From Streptomyces sp. F001 (GTDB lineage Bacteria > Actinomycetota > Actinomycetes > Streptomycetales > Streptomycetaceae), in assembly GCF_004187715.1 (NCBI RefSeq), contig NZ_QZWF01000012.1:25097-89096 (forward strand): a DNA stretch of 64,000 nt, in the 5' to 3' direction. Below the pieces are notes generated by a model. The model saw nothing but the letters and a program-made list of their open reading frames with translations, did no database searches and had not been told where the DNA came from. Below are positions 38,276 through 46,938 of the stretch, piece after piece. Position 1 is the first letter of the stretch. The number at the start of each line of letters is the position of its first letter. The position numbers and the translations under genes were made by a program.

Positions 38276-39747
38276 CGCACCCGGCTCCCCCGTTCGCGTA
38301 CGTTTCTGTCCGTCGCCCACCGGTAACCCCCACGTGGGCCTGGTCCGCACCGCCCTGTTCAACTGGGCGTTCGCGCGGCACCACGGCGGCACCCTGGTCT
38401 TCCGTATCGAGGACACCGACGCGGCCCGCGACTCCGAGGAGTCCTACGAGCAGCTGCTCGACGCGATGCGCTGGCTCGGCTTCGACTGGACGAGGGCCCG
38501 GAGATCGGCGGCCCGCACGCCCCGTACCGCCAGTCGCAGCGCATGGACATCTACAAGGACGTGGCCCAGAAGCTCCTGGACGCCGGCCACGCCTACCACT
38601 GCTACTGCTCCCAGGAGGAGCTGGACACCCGCCGCGAGGCCGCCCGCGCGGCCGGTAAGCCGTCCGGCTACGACGGCCACTGCCGCGAGCTCACCGCCGA
38701 GCAGGTCGCCGAGTACCAGGCGCAGGGCCGCACCCCGATCGTCCGCTTCCGCATGCCGGACGAGACGATCACCTTCACGGACCTGGTCCGCGGCGAGCTG
38801 ACGTTCACGCCGGAGAACGTCCCGGACTACGGGATCGTCCGAGCGAACGGCGCTCCCCTCTACACGCTCGTGAACCCGGTCGACGACGCCCTGATGGAGA
38901 TCACGCACATCCTGCGCGGCGAGGACCTGCTCTCCTCCACCCCGCGCCAGATCGCCCTGTACAAGGCGCTGATCGAGCTGGGCATCGCCAAGGGTGTCCC
39001 GGAGTTCGGGCACCTGCCGTACGTGATGGGTGAGGGCAACAAAAGCTCTCCAAGCGCGACCCGCAGTCGTCGCTCAACCTCTACCGGGAGCGCGGTTTCC
39101 TCCCCGAGGGCCTCCTCAACTACCTCTCGCTCCTCGGCTGGTCGCTCTCGGCCGACCAGGACATCTTCACCATGGACGAGATGGTCGCGGCCTTCGACAT
39201 CGCGGACGTGAACCCCAACCCGGCCCGCTTCGACCTCAAGAAGTGCGAGGCGATCAACGGCGACCACATCCGCCTGCTCGATGTGAAGGACTTCACAGAG
39301 CGCTGCCGCCCGTGGCTCCAGGCCCCGTTCGCCCCATGGGCCCCGGAGGCCTTCGACGAGGTGAAGTGGCAGGCCATCGCCCCGCACGCACAGACCCGTC
39401 TGAAGGTCCTCTCCGAGATCACCGACAACGTCGACTTCCTGTTCCTGCCGGAGCCGGTCTTCGACGAGGCGAGCTGGAACAAGGCGATGAAGGAGGGCTC
39501 CGACGCCCTGCTGCGCACCGCCCGCGAGAAGCTCGACGCGGCCGACTGGAACTCCGCCGAGTCCCTGAAGGAGGCCGTCCTGGCCGCCGGTGAGGCGCAC
39601 GGCCTCAAGCTCGGCAAGGCCCAGGCCCCGGTCCGGGTCCCGTCACCGGCCGCACGGTCGGCTGCCGCTCTTCGAGTCCCTGGAGGTCTGGGCAAGGAGA
39701 AGACGCTGGCCCGTATCGACGCGGCGCTGGCGAAGCTGACGGCGTAG
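38268..39747 (+). pseudogene. gltX: gltX mirror copy, about five one-base losses
   Basis: The frame is lost near 38490 (after RWLGFDW), near 39042 (at the KLSKR loop, where bases of NKKLSK are altered), and near 39640-39690. The long middle segment from MDIYKDVAQK onward is intact. A cell could not rely on this copy for charging tRNA-Glu. Confidence 0.87.
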
Positions 39748-39833
39748 CGCACACGAGGGGCGGCATCCGGAACGGGTGCCGCCCCTTCGCCGTACCCGCC
39801 CGGAACCCGCGGTCGCCGGGTTACCGTCGGACC

Positions 39834-40561
39834 ATGAGCATTCAGGCCGTGGTCTGGGACGTCGACGACACGCTTTTCGACTACACGACCGCGGACCGCG
39901 CCGGAATGGCGCGCACCTGGCGGCCGAGGGCCTGCTCGACGGGTACGACAGCGTCGAGCAGGCCCTCGCGCACTGGCGGCAGGTCACGGACCGGCAGTGG
40001 GCGCGGTTCGCCGCCGGTGAGGTGTCCTTCGAGGAGCAGCGGCGGGACCGCGTACGGGTGTTTCTCGGCGAGGATCTCAGCGGCGCCGAGGCCGAGCCTG
40101 GTTCGAGCGGTACTCGGGCACTACGAGGCCGCCTGGGCCCTCTTCCCGGACGTACTGCCCGCCCTGGACGCCCTCGCGCCAGCCACCGGCACGCGGTGCT
40201 CTCCAACTCCAGCCTGCACGTCCAGGACCGCAAGCTGCGCGTTCTGGGCGTGCGCGACCGCTTCGAGGCCGTGCTGTGCGCCGCCGAGCTCGGCGTCTCC
40301 AAGCCCGAGGCCGGCGCCTTCCTCGCGGTGTGCGAGGCGCTGACCCTGCCGCCGCATCTCGTCGCGTACGTCGGAGACCACCCGGAGATCGACGGGCGGG
40401 GCGCCGCCGACGCCGGACTGCTGTCGGTCTGGATCGACCGTGGCGGCGCGTACACCAGCGGTGACGCCTCCACCGGACCGCACCGGATCGCCTCGCTCAC
40501 CGAACTCCCCGCGATCCTCGGCTCGGAAAGCCGTTTTGGAGCCCCGTCCACCTTCAGGTAA
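39834..40561 (+). pseudogene. HAD hydrolase mirror copy, frame broken
   Basis: Four bases are missing net against 160-891, the first near 39908 after DRAGM. Motif I DVDDT and the C-terminal half with LSNSS, GVSKPE and GDHPEID can be read in different frames. Confidence 0.85.
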
Positions 40562-40653
40562 TGTTCTTCCTGCGCCGCCGGGGAGCGGGCCGAGAGGCCG
40601 GAAACCGACAGCGCAAAGCTAGAACAAGATCCCCTCAGGGGCTTGCGTTCCAG

Positions 40654-40725
40654 TGGCCTATGGTGTAATTGGCAGCACGACTGATTCTGGTTCAGTTAGT
40701 CTTGGTTCGAGTCCAGGTAGGCCAG
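40654..40725 (+). tRNA. tRNA-Gln(CTG), copy 1
   Basis: 72 bases. Acceptor TGGCCTA/TAGGCCA, anticodon stem ACTGA/TCAGT around loop TTCTGGT, T-loop GGTTCGAGTCC. No CCA is encoded. The inverted repeat ends inside this gene at 40720 only because the window starts there. Confidence 0.95.
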
Positions 40726-40746
40726 CTCGCAGAGCTCATCTGCAAA

Positions 40747-40819
40747 GCCCCCGTTGTGTAGCGGCCTAGCACGCTGCCCTCTCAAGGCAGTAGCGCCGGT
40801 TCGAATCCGGTCGGGGGTA
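40747..40819 (+). tRNA. tRNA-Glu(CTC), copy 1
   Basis: 73 bases starting GCCCCCG and ending CGGGGGTA. Anticodon loop CTCTCAA gives CTC. The anticodon stem is CTGCC/GGCAG, a compensated variant of the other two Glu genes. Confidence 0.95.
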
Positions 40820-40838
40820 CGGATCCTTCGGGATCAAG

Positions 40839-40911
40839 GCCCCCGTTGTGTAGCGGCCTAGCACGCCGCCCTCTCAAGGCGGTAGCGCCGGTTCGAATCC
40901 GGTCGGGGGTA
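40839..40911 (+). tRNA. tRNA-Glu(CTC), copy 2
   Basis: 73 bases, anticodon stem CCGCC/GGCGG with loop CTCTCAA. Identical to copy 3. Confidence 0.95.
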
Positions 40912-40931
40912 CGGACTGGTCTAAACCACAT

Positions 40932-41003
40932 TGGTCTATGGTGTAATTGGCAGCACGACTGATTCTGGTTCAGTTAGTCTTGGTTCGAGTCCAGGTAGAC
41001 CAG
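40932..41003 (+). tRNA. tRNA-Gln(CTG), copy 2
   Basis: 72 bases. The body is identical to copy 1, but the acceptor is TGGTCTA/TAGACCA, a C-G to T-A change compensated on both sides. Confidence 0.95.
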
Positions 41004-41031
41004 CTCGGATCTGCGGAAACGCAAGATCCTC

Positions 41032-41104
41032 GCCCCCGTTGTGTAGCGGCCTAGCACGCCGCCCTCTCAAGGCGGTAGCGCCGGTTCGAATCCGGTCGGG
41101 GGTA
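41032..41104 (+). tRNA. tRNA-Glu(CTC), copy 3
   Basis: 73 bases, the same as copy 2. It is the last gene of the Gln-Glu-Glu-Gln-Glu cluster. Confidence 0.95.
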
Positions 41105-41168
41105 CGCAGATCGATGGGCTTCCACTTCGGTGGGGGCCCATCGGCGTGTCCGGCCCGATTTCCCTGCC

Positions 41169-41814
41169 TCACGCCCTGCCGAACCGGCGGCGTGACTCCT
41201 CCGCCTCCGCCAGCCGGCGCAGGGCGAGCAGGACCGGCTCGTACAGCACGGTCAGCGCCACGGCCGCCTCCACCTGTTCGTCCGGTGTGCCGCCGTACCG
41301 CTCCACCAGATCCAGATCGTGGACGGCGAGCTGCCCCAGCGCGCGGGCGTACGGCTCCAAGTCCTCGATGGCGCAGGGGTATCCGAGCCGCTCCAGGGCC
41401 GCGATCGCGGTGACGAGCATCCCGAGCGCGGGGGGCGTCACATCGGTCGTGGGGCCGTAGCCCCAGCCGAGCAGCTCCAACAGGCGGTCCGCGCGCTGCC
41501 GGGCCGTCTCGGTCGCCGGGTCCTCCGCGTCGGCGGACCTGCCGTGGGGAGGGCCCACACGGCGGTGCCCAGGCGCGCGTTGTGGTCCAGGGAGCCGTCG
41601 TCCAGTGCGGTGAGCACGTCTCGTGTGGAGGCCACGGAGACCCCGCCGACCTGGATCAGCGCCCGCACCAGGCGCAGCCGGCGCAGTGCTCCTCGCCGTA
41701 CTCGGCCTGGGTGGCGGTGACCCGGCGGCCCGGCGGGAGCAGGCCCTCGCGCAGGTAGTACTTGATCGTGGCCGTGGAGACCCCGCTGCGCTCACTCAGC
41801 TCCGCCAGTCGCAT
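41169..41814 (-). CDS. MerR-family transcriptional regulator (frame broken)
   Basis: The N-terminus MRLAELSERSGVSTATIKYYLREGLLPPGRR is a MerR winged helix. It is followed, in a second frame from about 41690, by VRALIQVGGVSVASTRDVLTALDDG, and in a third frame from about 41540 by a helical effector domain ending LRRLAEAEESRRRFGRA. Two lost bases explain the three frames; I take them as sequence error. The effector part has no obvious Cys metal site. It is divergent from the DUF4188 gene with a perfect dyad between them, which suggests it controls that gene and itself. Confidence 0.8.
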
Positions 41815-41861
41815 GTCCGTCCCGTGTTCGAGTTTCCGCTTGCGCTCCCTGTTGGGAGTGT

Positions 41862-41883
41862 CACTATCCAAGCATGGATAGTG
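41862..41883. promoter_or_regulatory. dyad operator, probable MerR-family site
   Basis: A perfect inverted repeat CACTATCCA/TGGATAGTG with a 4-bp spacer AGCA, and a further half site CTATCCA at 41887-41893. It lies between the divergent MerR (start 41814) and DUF4188 (start 41913) genes. This layout fits an autoregulated MerR promoter; binding is inferred. Confidence 0.7.
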
Positions 41884-41912
41884 CCGCTATCCAATGACGG
41901 GATGGGGACATC

Positions 41913-42390
41913 ATGAGCAAGCCGATCGAAGGGCGCATGTCCGCCGCGGGTGAGGGCGAGATCGTCGTCTTCCTCATCGGGATGCGCGTCAACAGCTTTG
42001 CGGCACTGCGGAGTTGGTGGCCGGTCGCCAAGGCCATGCCGCCCATGCTGGCGGAGCTCTCGCGCGAGAAGGGCAGCGGACTGCTGGGGTACCAGTTCCT
42101 GCTGGGCTTCCCGCGGGTGCTGTACGTCGTGCAGTACTGGGACTCGAAGGAGAAGCTCCTTGCGTACGCCTCGGCGCCGGCCGGCAGCACCGCCCGGCCT
42201 GGGCTGCCTTCAACCGGCGGCTGCGGGCGGGGGGGAAGGTCGGCTTCTGGCACGAGACGTACGTCGTGCCCGCCGGGTCCTACGAGTCGGTCTACGTGAA
42301 CATGCCCGAGTTCGGCCTCGGCCGGGCCACCGGGTGGTGCCGGTCGCCCGGCGCGGCGACCGTGCGGCCGACCGGCTCAAGGTGAAGTGA
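41913..42390 (+). CDS. DUF4188-type small protein (frame broken)
   Basis: It starts MSKPIEGRMSAAGEGEIVVFLIGMRVNSFAALRSWWPVAKAMPPML and continues GYQFLLGFPRVLYVVQYWDSKEKLLAYASAPAG. A second frame then carries FNRRLRAGGKVGFWHETYVVPAGSYESVYVNMPEFGL, and a third ends DRLKVK. Joined, this is about 160 residues and resembles DUF4188, a family of ferredoxin-like-fold proteins of unknown function. Two frame changes near 42190 and 42320 are probably sequence error. The likely regulator is the divergent MerR protein. Confidence 0.72.
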
Positions 42391-42461
42391 GCGGGGCGGA
42401 CATCGGGGACGGGCCTGCCGCGGCGTTGAGGCGGGCCCTCCTCCCGGTCACCGGCCGCCGG

Positions 42462-43169
42462 TCAGCTCGAGCGGCGCAGGGCCTCGGAGAGGCGGGCGGC
42501 GGCGTCGATGACCGCCTGCGCGTGCATACGGCCCGGGTGGCGCGTGAGGCGCTCGATGGGCGGAGACGGAGACGGCGGCCACGACGCGGTTGGAGGGGCC
42601 GCGTACCGGTGCGGAGACGGACGCGACGCCCGGTCGCGCTCGCCGATCGACTGCGCCCAGCCCCGGCGTCGTACCCGAGAGGCGCGGTGGCGTGAAGCGG
42701 GCGCCCTGCAGGCCCCGGTGCAGGCGCTCCGGCTCTCCCAGGCATGAGGATCTGCGCCGAGGAACCGGCTTCATCGTGAGTGTCGAGCCGGACCGGGACC
42801 GTGTCCCGCAGGCCGGACAGGCGCTCCGCCGCGGCGACGCAGATGCGCATGTCGCCCTGACGCCGGTAGAGCTGTGCGCTCTCGCCCGTGACGTCACGGA
42901 GGTGGGTGAGCACCGGGCCCGCCGTGGCGAGGAGGCGGTCCTCGCCGGCGGCCGCGGCCAGTTCTGCCAGCCGCGGGCCGAGAATGAAACGGCCTGCATG
43001 TCGCGCGCCACCATACGGTGGTGTTCCAAAGCCACGGCCAGGCGGTGAGCCGTGGGTCGTGCCAGTCCGGTGGCCGCGACCAGACCCGCGAGGGTGGCCG
43101 GACCGGACTCCAGAGCGCTCAGGACGAGGGCCGCCTTGTCCAGAACGCCGACGCGCTACTGTTGTCCAT
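42462..43169 (-). CDS. ndgR: NdgR, IclR-family regulator (frame broken)
   Basis: Segments in shifted frames give LEHHRMVARDMQ (end of the winged helix), LTHLRDVTGESAQLYRRQGDMRICVAAAERLSGLRDTVPV (effector domain) and ASVSAPVRGPSNRVVAAVSVS (ligand pocket). The ATG at 43169 gives MDNSS, the normal start. The gene is divergent from leuC, where streptomycetes keep ndgR, a regulator of leucine and other amino-acid genes and of quiescence. At least four one-base losses are needed to restore one frame of about 238 residues. Confidence 0.82.
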
Positions 43170-43177
43170 GCAACGAT

Positions 43178-43206
43178 ACTTGCGTCTCACTCTGTGAAAC
43201 GCAAGT
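43178..43206. promoter_or_regulatory. 29-bp dyad between ndgR and leuC, probable NdgR operator
   Basis: The arms ACTTGCGTCTCAC and GTGAAACGCAAGT pair with one mismatch around TCT. The site begins 9 bp upstream of the ndgR start and 162 bp before leuC, so binding would repress ndgR and could act on leuCD. NdgR is known to bind the leuCD promoter in S. coelicolor; that this dyad is the site is inferred. Confidence 0.72.
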
Positions 43207-43367
43207 TCAATTTTCGGTGGAACGCGCCACCCTGGATGTCACGAAGGCACAGTGGCCCGCGGACCGACGGGCCTGGTGGCGGGCGTCCGGCACACCGGGG
43301 GCGCGGGCGCCGCCTCCTCAAGATCTCTAGTTGGGTCGGCGCACCTTTGCCGACCGGAGGGAAAGCG

Positions 43368-44790
43368 ATGGGTAGGACACTCGCGGAGAAGGTCTGGGAC
43401 GACCATGTCGTCCGGCGCGCCGAGGGCGAGCCCGACCTCCTCTACATCGATCTGCACCTGCTGCACGAGGTGACCAGCCCGCAGGCCTTCGACGGCCTCC
43501 GCAAGAGCGGCCGGAAGGTGCGGCGCCTCGACCTCACCATCGCGACCGAGGACCACAACACCCCCACCCTCGACATCGACAAGCCCATCGCGGACCCGGT
43601 CTCCCGGGCCCAGCTGGAGACGCTGCGCAAGAACTGCGCCGAGTTCGGCGTGCGGCTGCACCCGCTCGGTGACGTCGAGCAGGGCGTCGTGCACGTCGTC
43701 GGCCCGCAGCTGGGACTGACCCAGCCCGGCACCACCGTCGTCTGCGGCGACTCCCCACCTCCACGCACGGCGCCTTCGGCGCGCTGGCGTTCGGCATCGG
43801 CACCTCGCAGGTCGAGCATGTGCTGGCCACCCAGACGCTGCCCCTGGCCCGCCCGAAGACCATGGCGATCACGTCGACGGCGAACTGCCCGACGGCGTCA
43901 CCGCCAAGGACCTGATCCTGGCGATCATCGCCAGGATCGGCACCGGCGGCGGCCAGGGCTACATCCTGGAGTACCGCGGCTCCGCCATCGAGAAGCTCTC
44001 GATGGAGGCCCGGATGACCATCTGCAACATGTCGATCGAGCGGCGCCCGCGCGGGCATGATCGCCCCCGACGAGACCACGTTCGCCTACCTCAAGGGCCG
44101 CCCGCACGCCCCGAGGGCGCCGACTGGGACGCGGCGGTGGAGTACTGGAAGACGCTGCGCACCGACGACGACGCCGAGTTCGACGCCGAGGTCGTCATCA
44201 ACGCCGGCGAACTGTCGCCGTTCGTCACCTGGGGCACCAACCCCGGCCAGGGCGCGCCCTTTCGGCCGCCGTCCCCGACCCTGCTTCGTACGAAGACGCT
44301 TCGGAGCGCCTGGCCGCAGAAAAGGCCCTGGAATACATGGGTTGGAGGCCGGGCAGCCGCTGCGTTCCATCAAGGTGGACACCGTCTTCGTAGGCTCCTG
44401 CACCAACGGCCGCATCGAGGACCTGCGCGCCGCCGCCGAGCTCCTGGAGGGCCGCAAAGTCGCCGACGGCGTACGGATGCTGGTCGTCCCGGGCTCCGCG
44501 CGGGTCGGTCTGCAGGCCGTCTCCGAGGGGCTGGACGTCGTCTTCAAGGAGGCCGGCGCCGAATGGCGGCACGCGGGCTGCTCGATGTGCCTCGGCATGA
44601 ACCCCGACCAGCTGGCCCCCGGTGAGCGCTCCGCGTCCACTCCAACCGCAACTTCGAGGGCAGGCAGGGCAAGGGCGGCCGTACGCACCTGGTGTCGCCG
44701 CAGGTCGCCGCCGCGACCGCCGTGCTCGGCCACCTGGCCTCCCCGGCCGACCTGACCGAAGAGCCCGCCCGTACGCCCGCTGGAGTCTGA
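43368..44790 (+). CDS. leuC: 3-isopropylmalate dehydratase large subunit LeuC (frame broken)
   Basis: This aconitase-type enzyme isomerises 2- to 3-isopropylmalate in leucine synthesis, together with LeuD. MGRTLAEKVWDDHVV follows GGAGG by 7 bp. The first frame holds to VVCGDS (about 43750), and later frames give FGIGTSQVEHVLATQTL, EARMTICNMSIE, VFVGSCTNGRIEDLRAAAELLEG and GCSMCLGMNPDQLAPGE. The three Cys ligands of the 4Fe-4S cluster are visible in GSCTNGR and CSMCLG. Length is 1423 bp against about 1430 expected, a net loss of about eight. leuD begins 6 bp after the stop. Confidence 0.9.
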
Positions 44791-44796
44791 TCAGTC

Positions 44797-45390
44797 ATGG
44801 AAGCATTCACCACCCACACCGGCCGGGCCGTCCCGCTGCGACGCAGCAACGTCGACACCGACCAGATCATCCCCGCCCACTGGCTCAAGAAGGTGACCCG
44901 GGACGGGTTCGAGGACGGGCTGTTCGAGGCCTGGCGCAAGGACGCGTCCTTCATCCTCAACCAGCCCGAGCGGCAGGGTGCGACCGTGCTGGTGGCCGGC
45001 CCCGACTTCGGCACCGGTTCCTCGCGTGAGCACGCCGTCTGGGCGCTGCAGAACTACGGCTTCAAGACCGTGATCTCCTCCCGCTTCGCCGACATCTTCC
45101 GCGGCAACTCGCTGAAGAACGGGCTGCTCACGGTGGTTCTGGAGCAGAAGATCGTCGACGCGCTGTGGGAGCTCACGGAACAGGACCCGCAGGCCGAGAT
45201 CACCGTCGACCTGGAGCGCCGCGAGGTGCGCGCGGAGGGCATCACCGCCTCCTTCGAGCTGGACGAGAACTCCCGCTGGCGGCTGCTGAACGGGCTGGAC
45301 GACATCTCCATCACGCTGCAGAACGAGGGCGACATCGCCACGTACGAGGCGGGGCGGCCTGCGTACAAGCCGCGCACGCTGAAGGTCTGA
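44797..45390 (+). CDS. leuD: 3-isopropylmalate dehydratase small subunit LeuD, 197 aa
   Basis: This is the swivelling domain of isopropylmalate isomerase. The intact frame MEAFTTHTGRAVPLRRSNVDTDQIIPAHWLKK, with FGTGSSREHAVWALQNYGF and FADIFRGNSLKNGLL, carries the substrate-binding signatures of the family. Length is standard. It is cotranscribed with leuC and followed by a hairpin at 45436. It is one of the few genes right of 26.4 kb without any frame break. Confidence 0.97.
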   Translation: MEAFTTHTGRAVPLRRSNVDTDQIIPAHWLKKVTRDGFEDGLFEAWRKDASFILNQPERQGATVLVAGPDFGTGSSREHAVWALQNYGFKTVISSRFADIFRGNSLKNGLLTVVLEQKIVDALWELTEQDPQAEITVDLERREVRAEGITASFELDENSRWRLLNGLDDISITLQNEGDIATYEAGRPAYKPRTLKV

Positions 45391-45435
45391 ACCTTCGGAC
45401 CCCGCGGCGGTCGAGTTTCGGCCACCCCAAACCCT

Positions 45436-45471
45436 GGCTGTACCCCGATCGGACCGATCGGGGGTACAGCC
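45436..45471 (+). terminator. Rho-independent-type terminator of leuCD
   Basis: The stem GGCTGTACCCCGATCG pairs with CGATCGGGGGTACAGCC (one extra G) around a short loop and is followed by GTTTTTA, 45 bp past leuD. Confidence 0.88.
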
Positions 45472-45657
45472 GTTTTTACGCCCGGACGGTGCCGCGCGCG
45501 ACACCGTCCGTTCCTTCAACTGCCCACGTTAGGGCGGTTGTTGTTGGGGTACGCGAGCCTTGACAACGCGGCGTCGACAGGGGCCCGGACGGCCGTTTGA
45601 GGCAGCAGTTGCCACCCCGGGCAGGCGACAACTCGCCCCAGATGGCACAATCTGTGC

Positions 45658-45887
45658 ATGGAACACGACGGCCAACTCGAGCTCTATGCGGCGGTCGCGG
45701 ACCAACTCAAGGAAGCGCACGCAAGGGTGCGCGCACTGCAAGTCCCGGAGGGCGTACGGATGGCGCTGACCCGGAAGCTGCTGGTCATCACGGCCGCGGC
45801 CAAGCACGATCTTGCCGATGCGACAAGGCGCCTGGAGCGGTTCACGCCGACCTCGACGAGGGTCGATTCCCCGAAGAGGAAGCCTGA
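45658..45887 (+). CDS. conserved-type small protein, about 76 aa (likely frameshift near its end)
   Basis: Function not recognised. The protein MEHDGQLELYAAVADQLKEAHARVRALQVPEGVRMALTRKLLVITAAAKHDLADATRRLERF is all-helical with no membrane segment. After ERF the next frame reads HADLDEGRFPEEEA and stops at 45887, which looks like the natural acidic end. One C is probably missing at about 45843. As it stands, the open frame runs on to 45927 with an unlike composition. It lies between leuCD and hupS, the position of a small conserved gene in other streptomycetes. Confidence 0.7.
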
Positions 45888-46022
45888 ACAGTCCGGAACC
45901 GTCGAGTCGGCTGCGGCACAAGGGTGATTAGCCCGTTTCGTGTTTGATTTGCGGTATATATCTGCCTAACGTGCGAAAAGCTTGAACACTTTCGTTCTGG
46001 CGATGTCTCCGAAGGGGAAGAC

Positions 46023-46640
46023 GTGAACAAGGCGCAGCTCGTAGAAGCGATTGCCGACAAGATGGCGGCCGCCAGCAGGCTGCCGACGCTGTCGATCATG
46101 TACTGGACGCCATCGTCCGAGCGGTCGTTGCAGGTGAGCGGGTCTCGGTCACCGGCTTCGGTTCGTTCGAGAAGGTCGACCGGCCGGCCCGGTACGCCCG
46201 CAACCCTCAGACGGCGAGCGGGTTCGGGTCAAGAAGACCTCGGTACGCGGTTCCGTGCGGGCCAGGGTTTCAAGGATTGGTGAGCGGCTCGAAGAAGCTC
46301 CCGCGCGGGGCGAGGTCGCCGTCAAGAAGGCGCCAAGGCAGCACCGGGCGGTGCCGCGGCCACGGTCAAGAAGGCCGCCGCCAAGAAGACCACCAAGGCC
46401 GCTGCGAAGAAGGCCGCGGCGAAGAAGGCGCCTGCCAAGAAGGCCACGGTGGCTGCGAAGAAGGCCGCGGCGAAGAAGGCCCCCGCCAAGAAGACCACGG
46501 CGGCCGCCAAGACCACCGCAGCGAAGAAGACCACCGCCAAGAAGGCCCCGGCGAAGAAGGCGACGGCCAAGAAGGCCCCCGCCAAGAAGTCGACGGCGCG
46601 CAAGAGCGCCGCCAAGAAGACCACCGCCCGCAAGAGGTAG
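46023..46640 (+). CDS. hupS: HupS, HU-family nucleoid protein with Lys-rich tail (frame broken)
   Basis: This is a DNA-binding histone-like protein with an actinobacterial lysine-rich tail. The GTG start gives MNKAQLVEAIADKM. Shifted frames then give the HU body (VSVTGFGSFEKVDRPARYARNPQT; RFRAGQGFKD) and a tail of KKA, KKAPAKK and KKTTAKK repeats ending TARKR. The HU domain needs at least three inserted bases to become continuous, around 46060-46110 and 46200-46250. The tail is open from 46449. A long leftward frame across the tail is only its complement. Confidence 0.88.
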
Positions 46641-46662
46641 CGGCGCGGAATTGCTCACGCGC

Positions 46663-46692
46663 CGGGCCGGACTCCCGTCGGAGCCCGGCCCG
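46663..46692 (+). terminator. hairpin after hupS
   Basis: The stem CGGGCCGG/CCGGCCCG with an inner CTCC/GGAG pairing lies 23 bp past the hupS stop. It ends 34 bp before the stop of the convergent small gene, so it may serve both. Confidence 0.65.
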
Positions 46693-46725
46693 CGGTGTGT
46701 TCCGGGGCGGTTGAGCAGGGGGGTT

Positions 46726-46929
46726 TCAGAGCGTCTGGAGTGTCACCAGGGTGATCCGGGGGCTGTCCTCGGGCCCCTCCAGCTCGATGCGCACCCGCTG
46801 CCCGGGCCGCAGCAGTCTGAGCCCGCCCGCATCGAAGGCGGCGGCGTCGAAGGGCACCGGAGTGCCGTCGTCGAGCAGCACCTGCCCGCTGCGCGTCTCG
46901 GCGTCGTAGGTGTATGCGGTGGCCTGCAT
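46726..46929 (-). CDS. small beta-rich protein, 67 aa
   Basis: Function not recognised. The intact frame is MQATAYTYDAETRSGQVLLDDGTPVPFDAAAFDAGGLRLLRPGQRVRIELEGPEDSPRITLVTLQTL. The alternating hydrophobic pattern and the RPGQRVRIELEG segment suggest an OB- or cold-shock-like barrel, but the RNA-binding motifs of CspA are absent. It lies 9 bp downstream of cofC on the same strand, so it is probably in that operon. Confidence 0.75.
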   Translation of the reverse strand: MQATAYTYDAETRSGQVLLDDGTPVPFDAAAFDAGGLRLLRPGQRVRIELEGPEDSPRITLVTLQTL

Positions 46930-46938
46930 GACGGCAGC

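Larger units (their letters stand above)
20398..40720 (-). repeat. right arm of giant inverted repeat
   Basis: From 20398 to about 26387 the only difference I see from the left arm is one base, at 20403. After that one-base gains and losses accumulate (net minus 74) up to 40720, where base 1 of the window is reached. Confidence 0.97.

Noticed and set aside
1..40720. Terminal inverted repeat or telomere of a linear replicon
   Set aside because: The arms hold core genes (gltX, accB, tRNA) and meet head to head without telomere-type hairpins; the region belongs to the chromosome core in S. coelicolor.
26388..40720. Biological decay of a redundant gene copy
   Set aside because: The same one-base losses continue into single-copy essential genes to the right, so relaxed selection on a duplicate is not needed to explain them.
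46255..46658. Long frames in both strands over the hupS tail
   Set aside because: They are products of the AAGAAG-type repeat and of frame slips in hupS.
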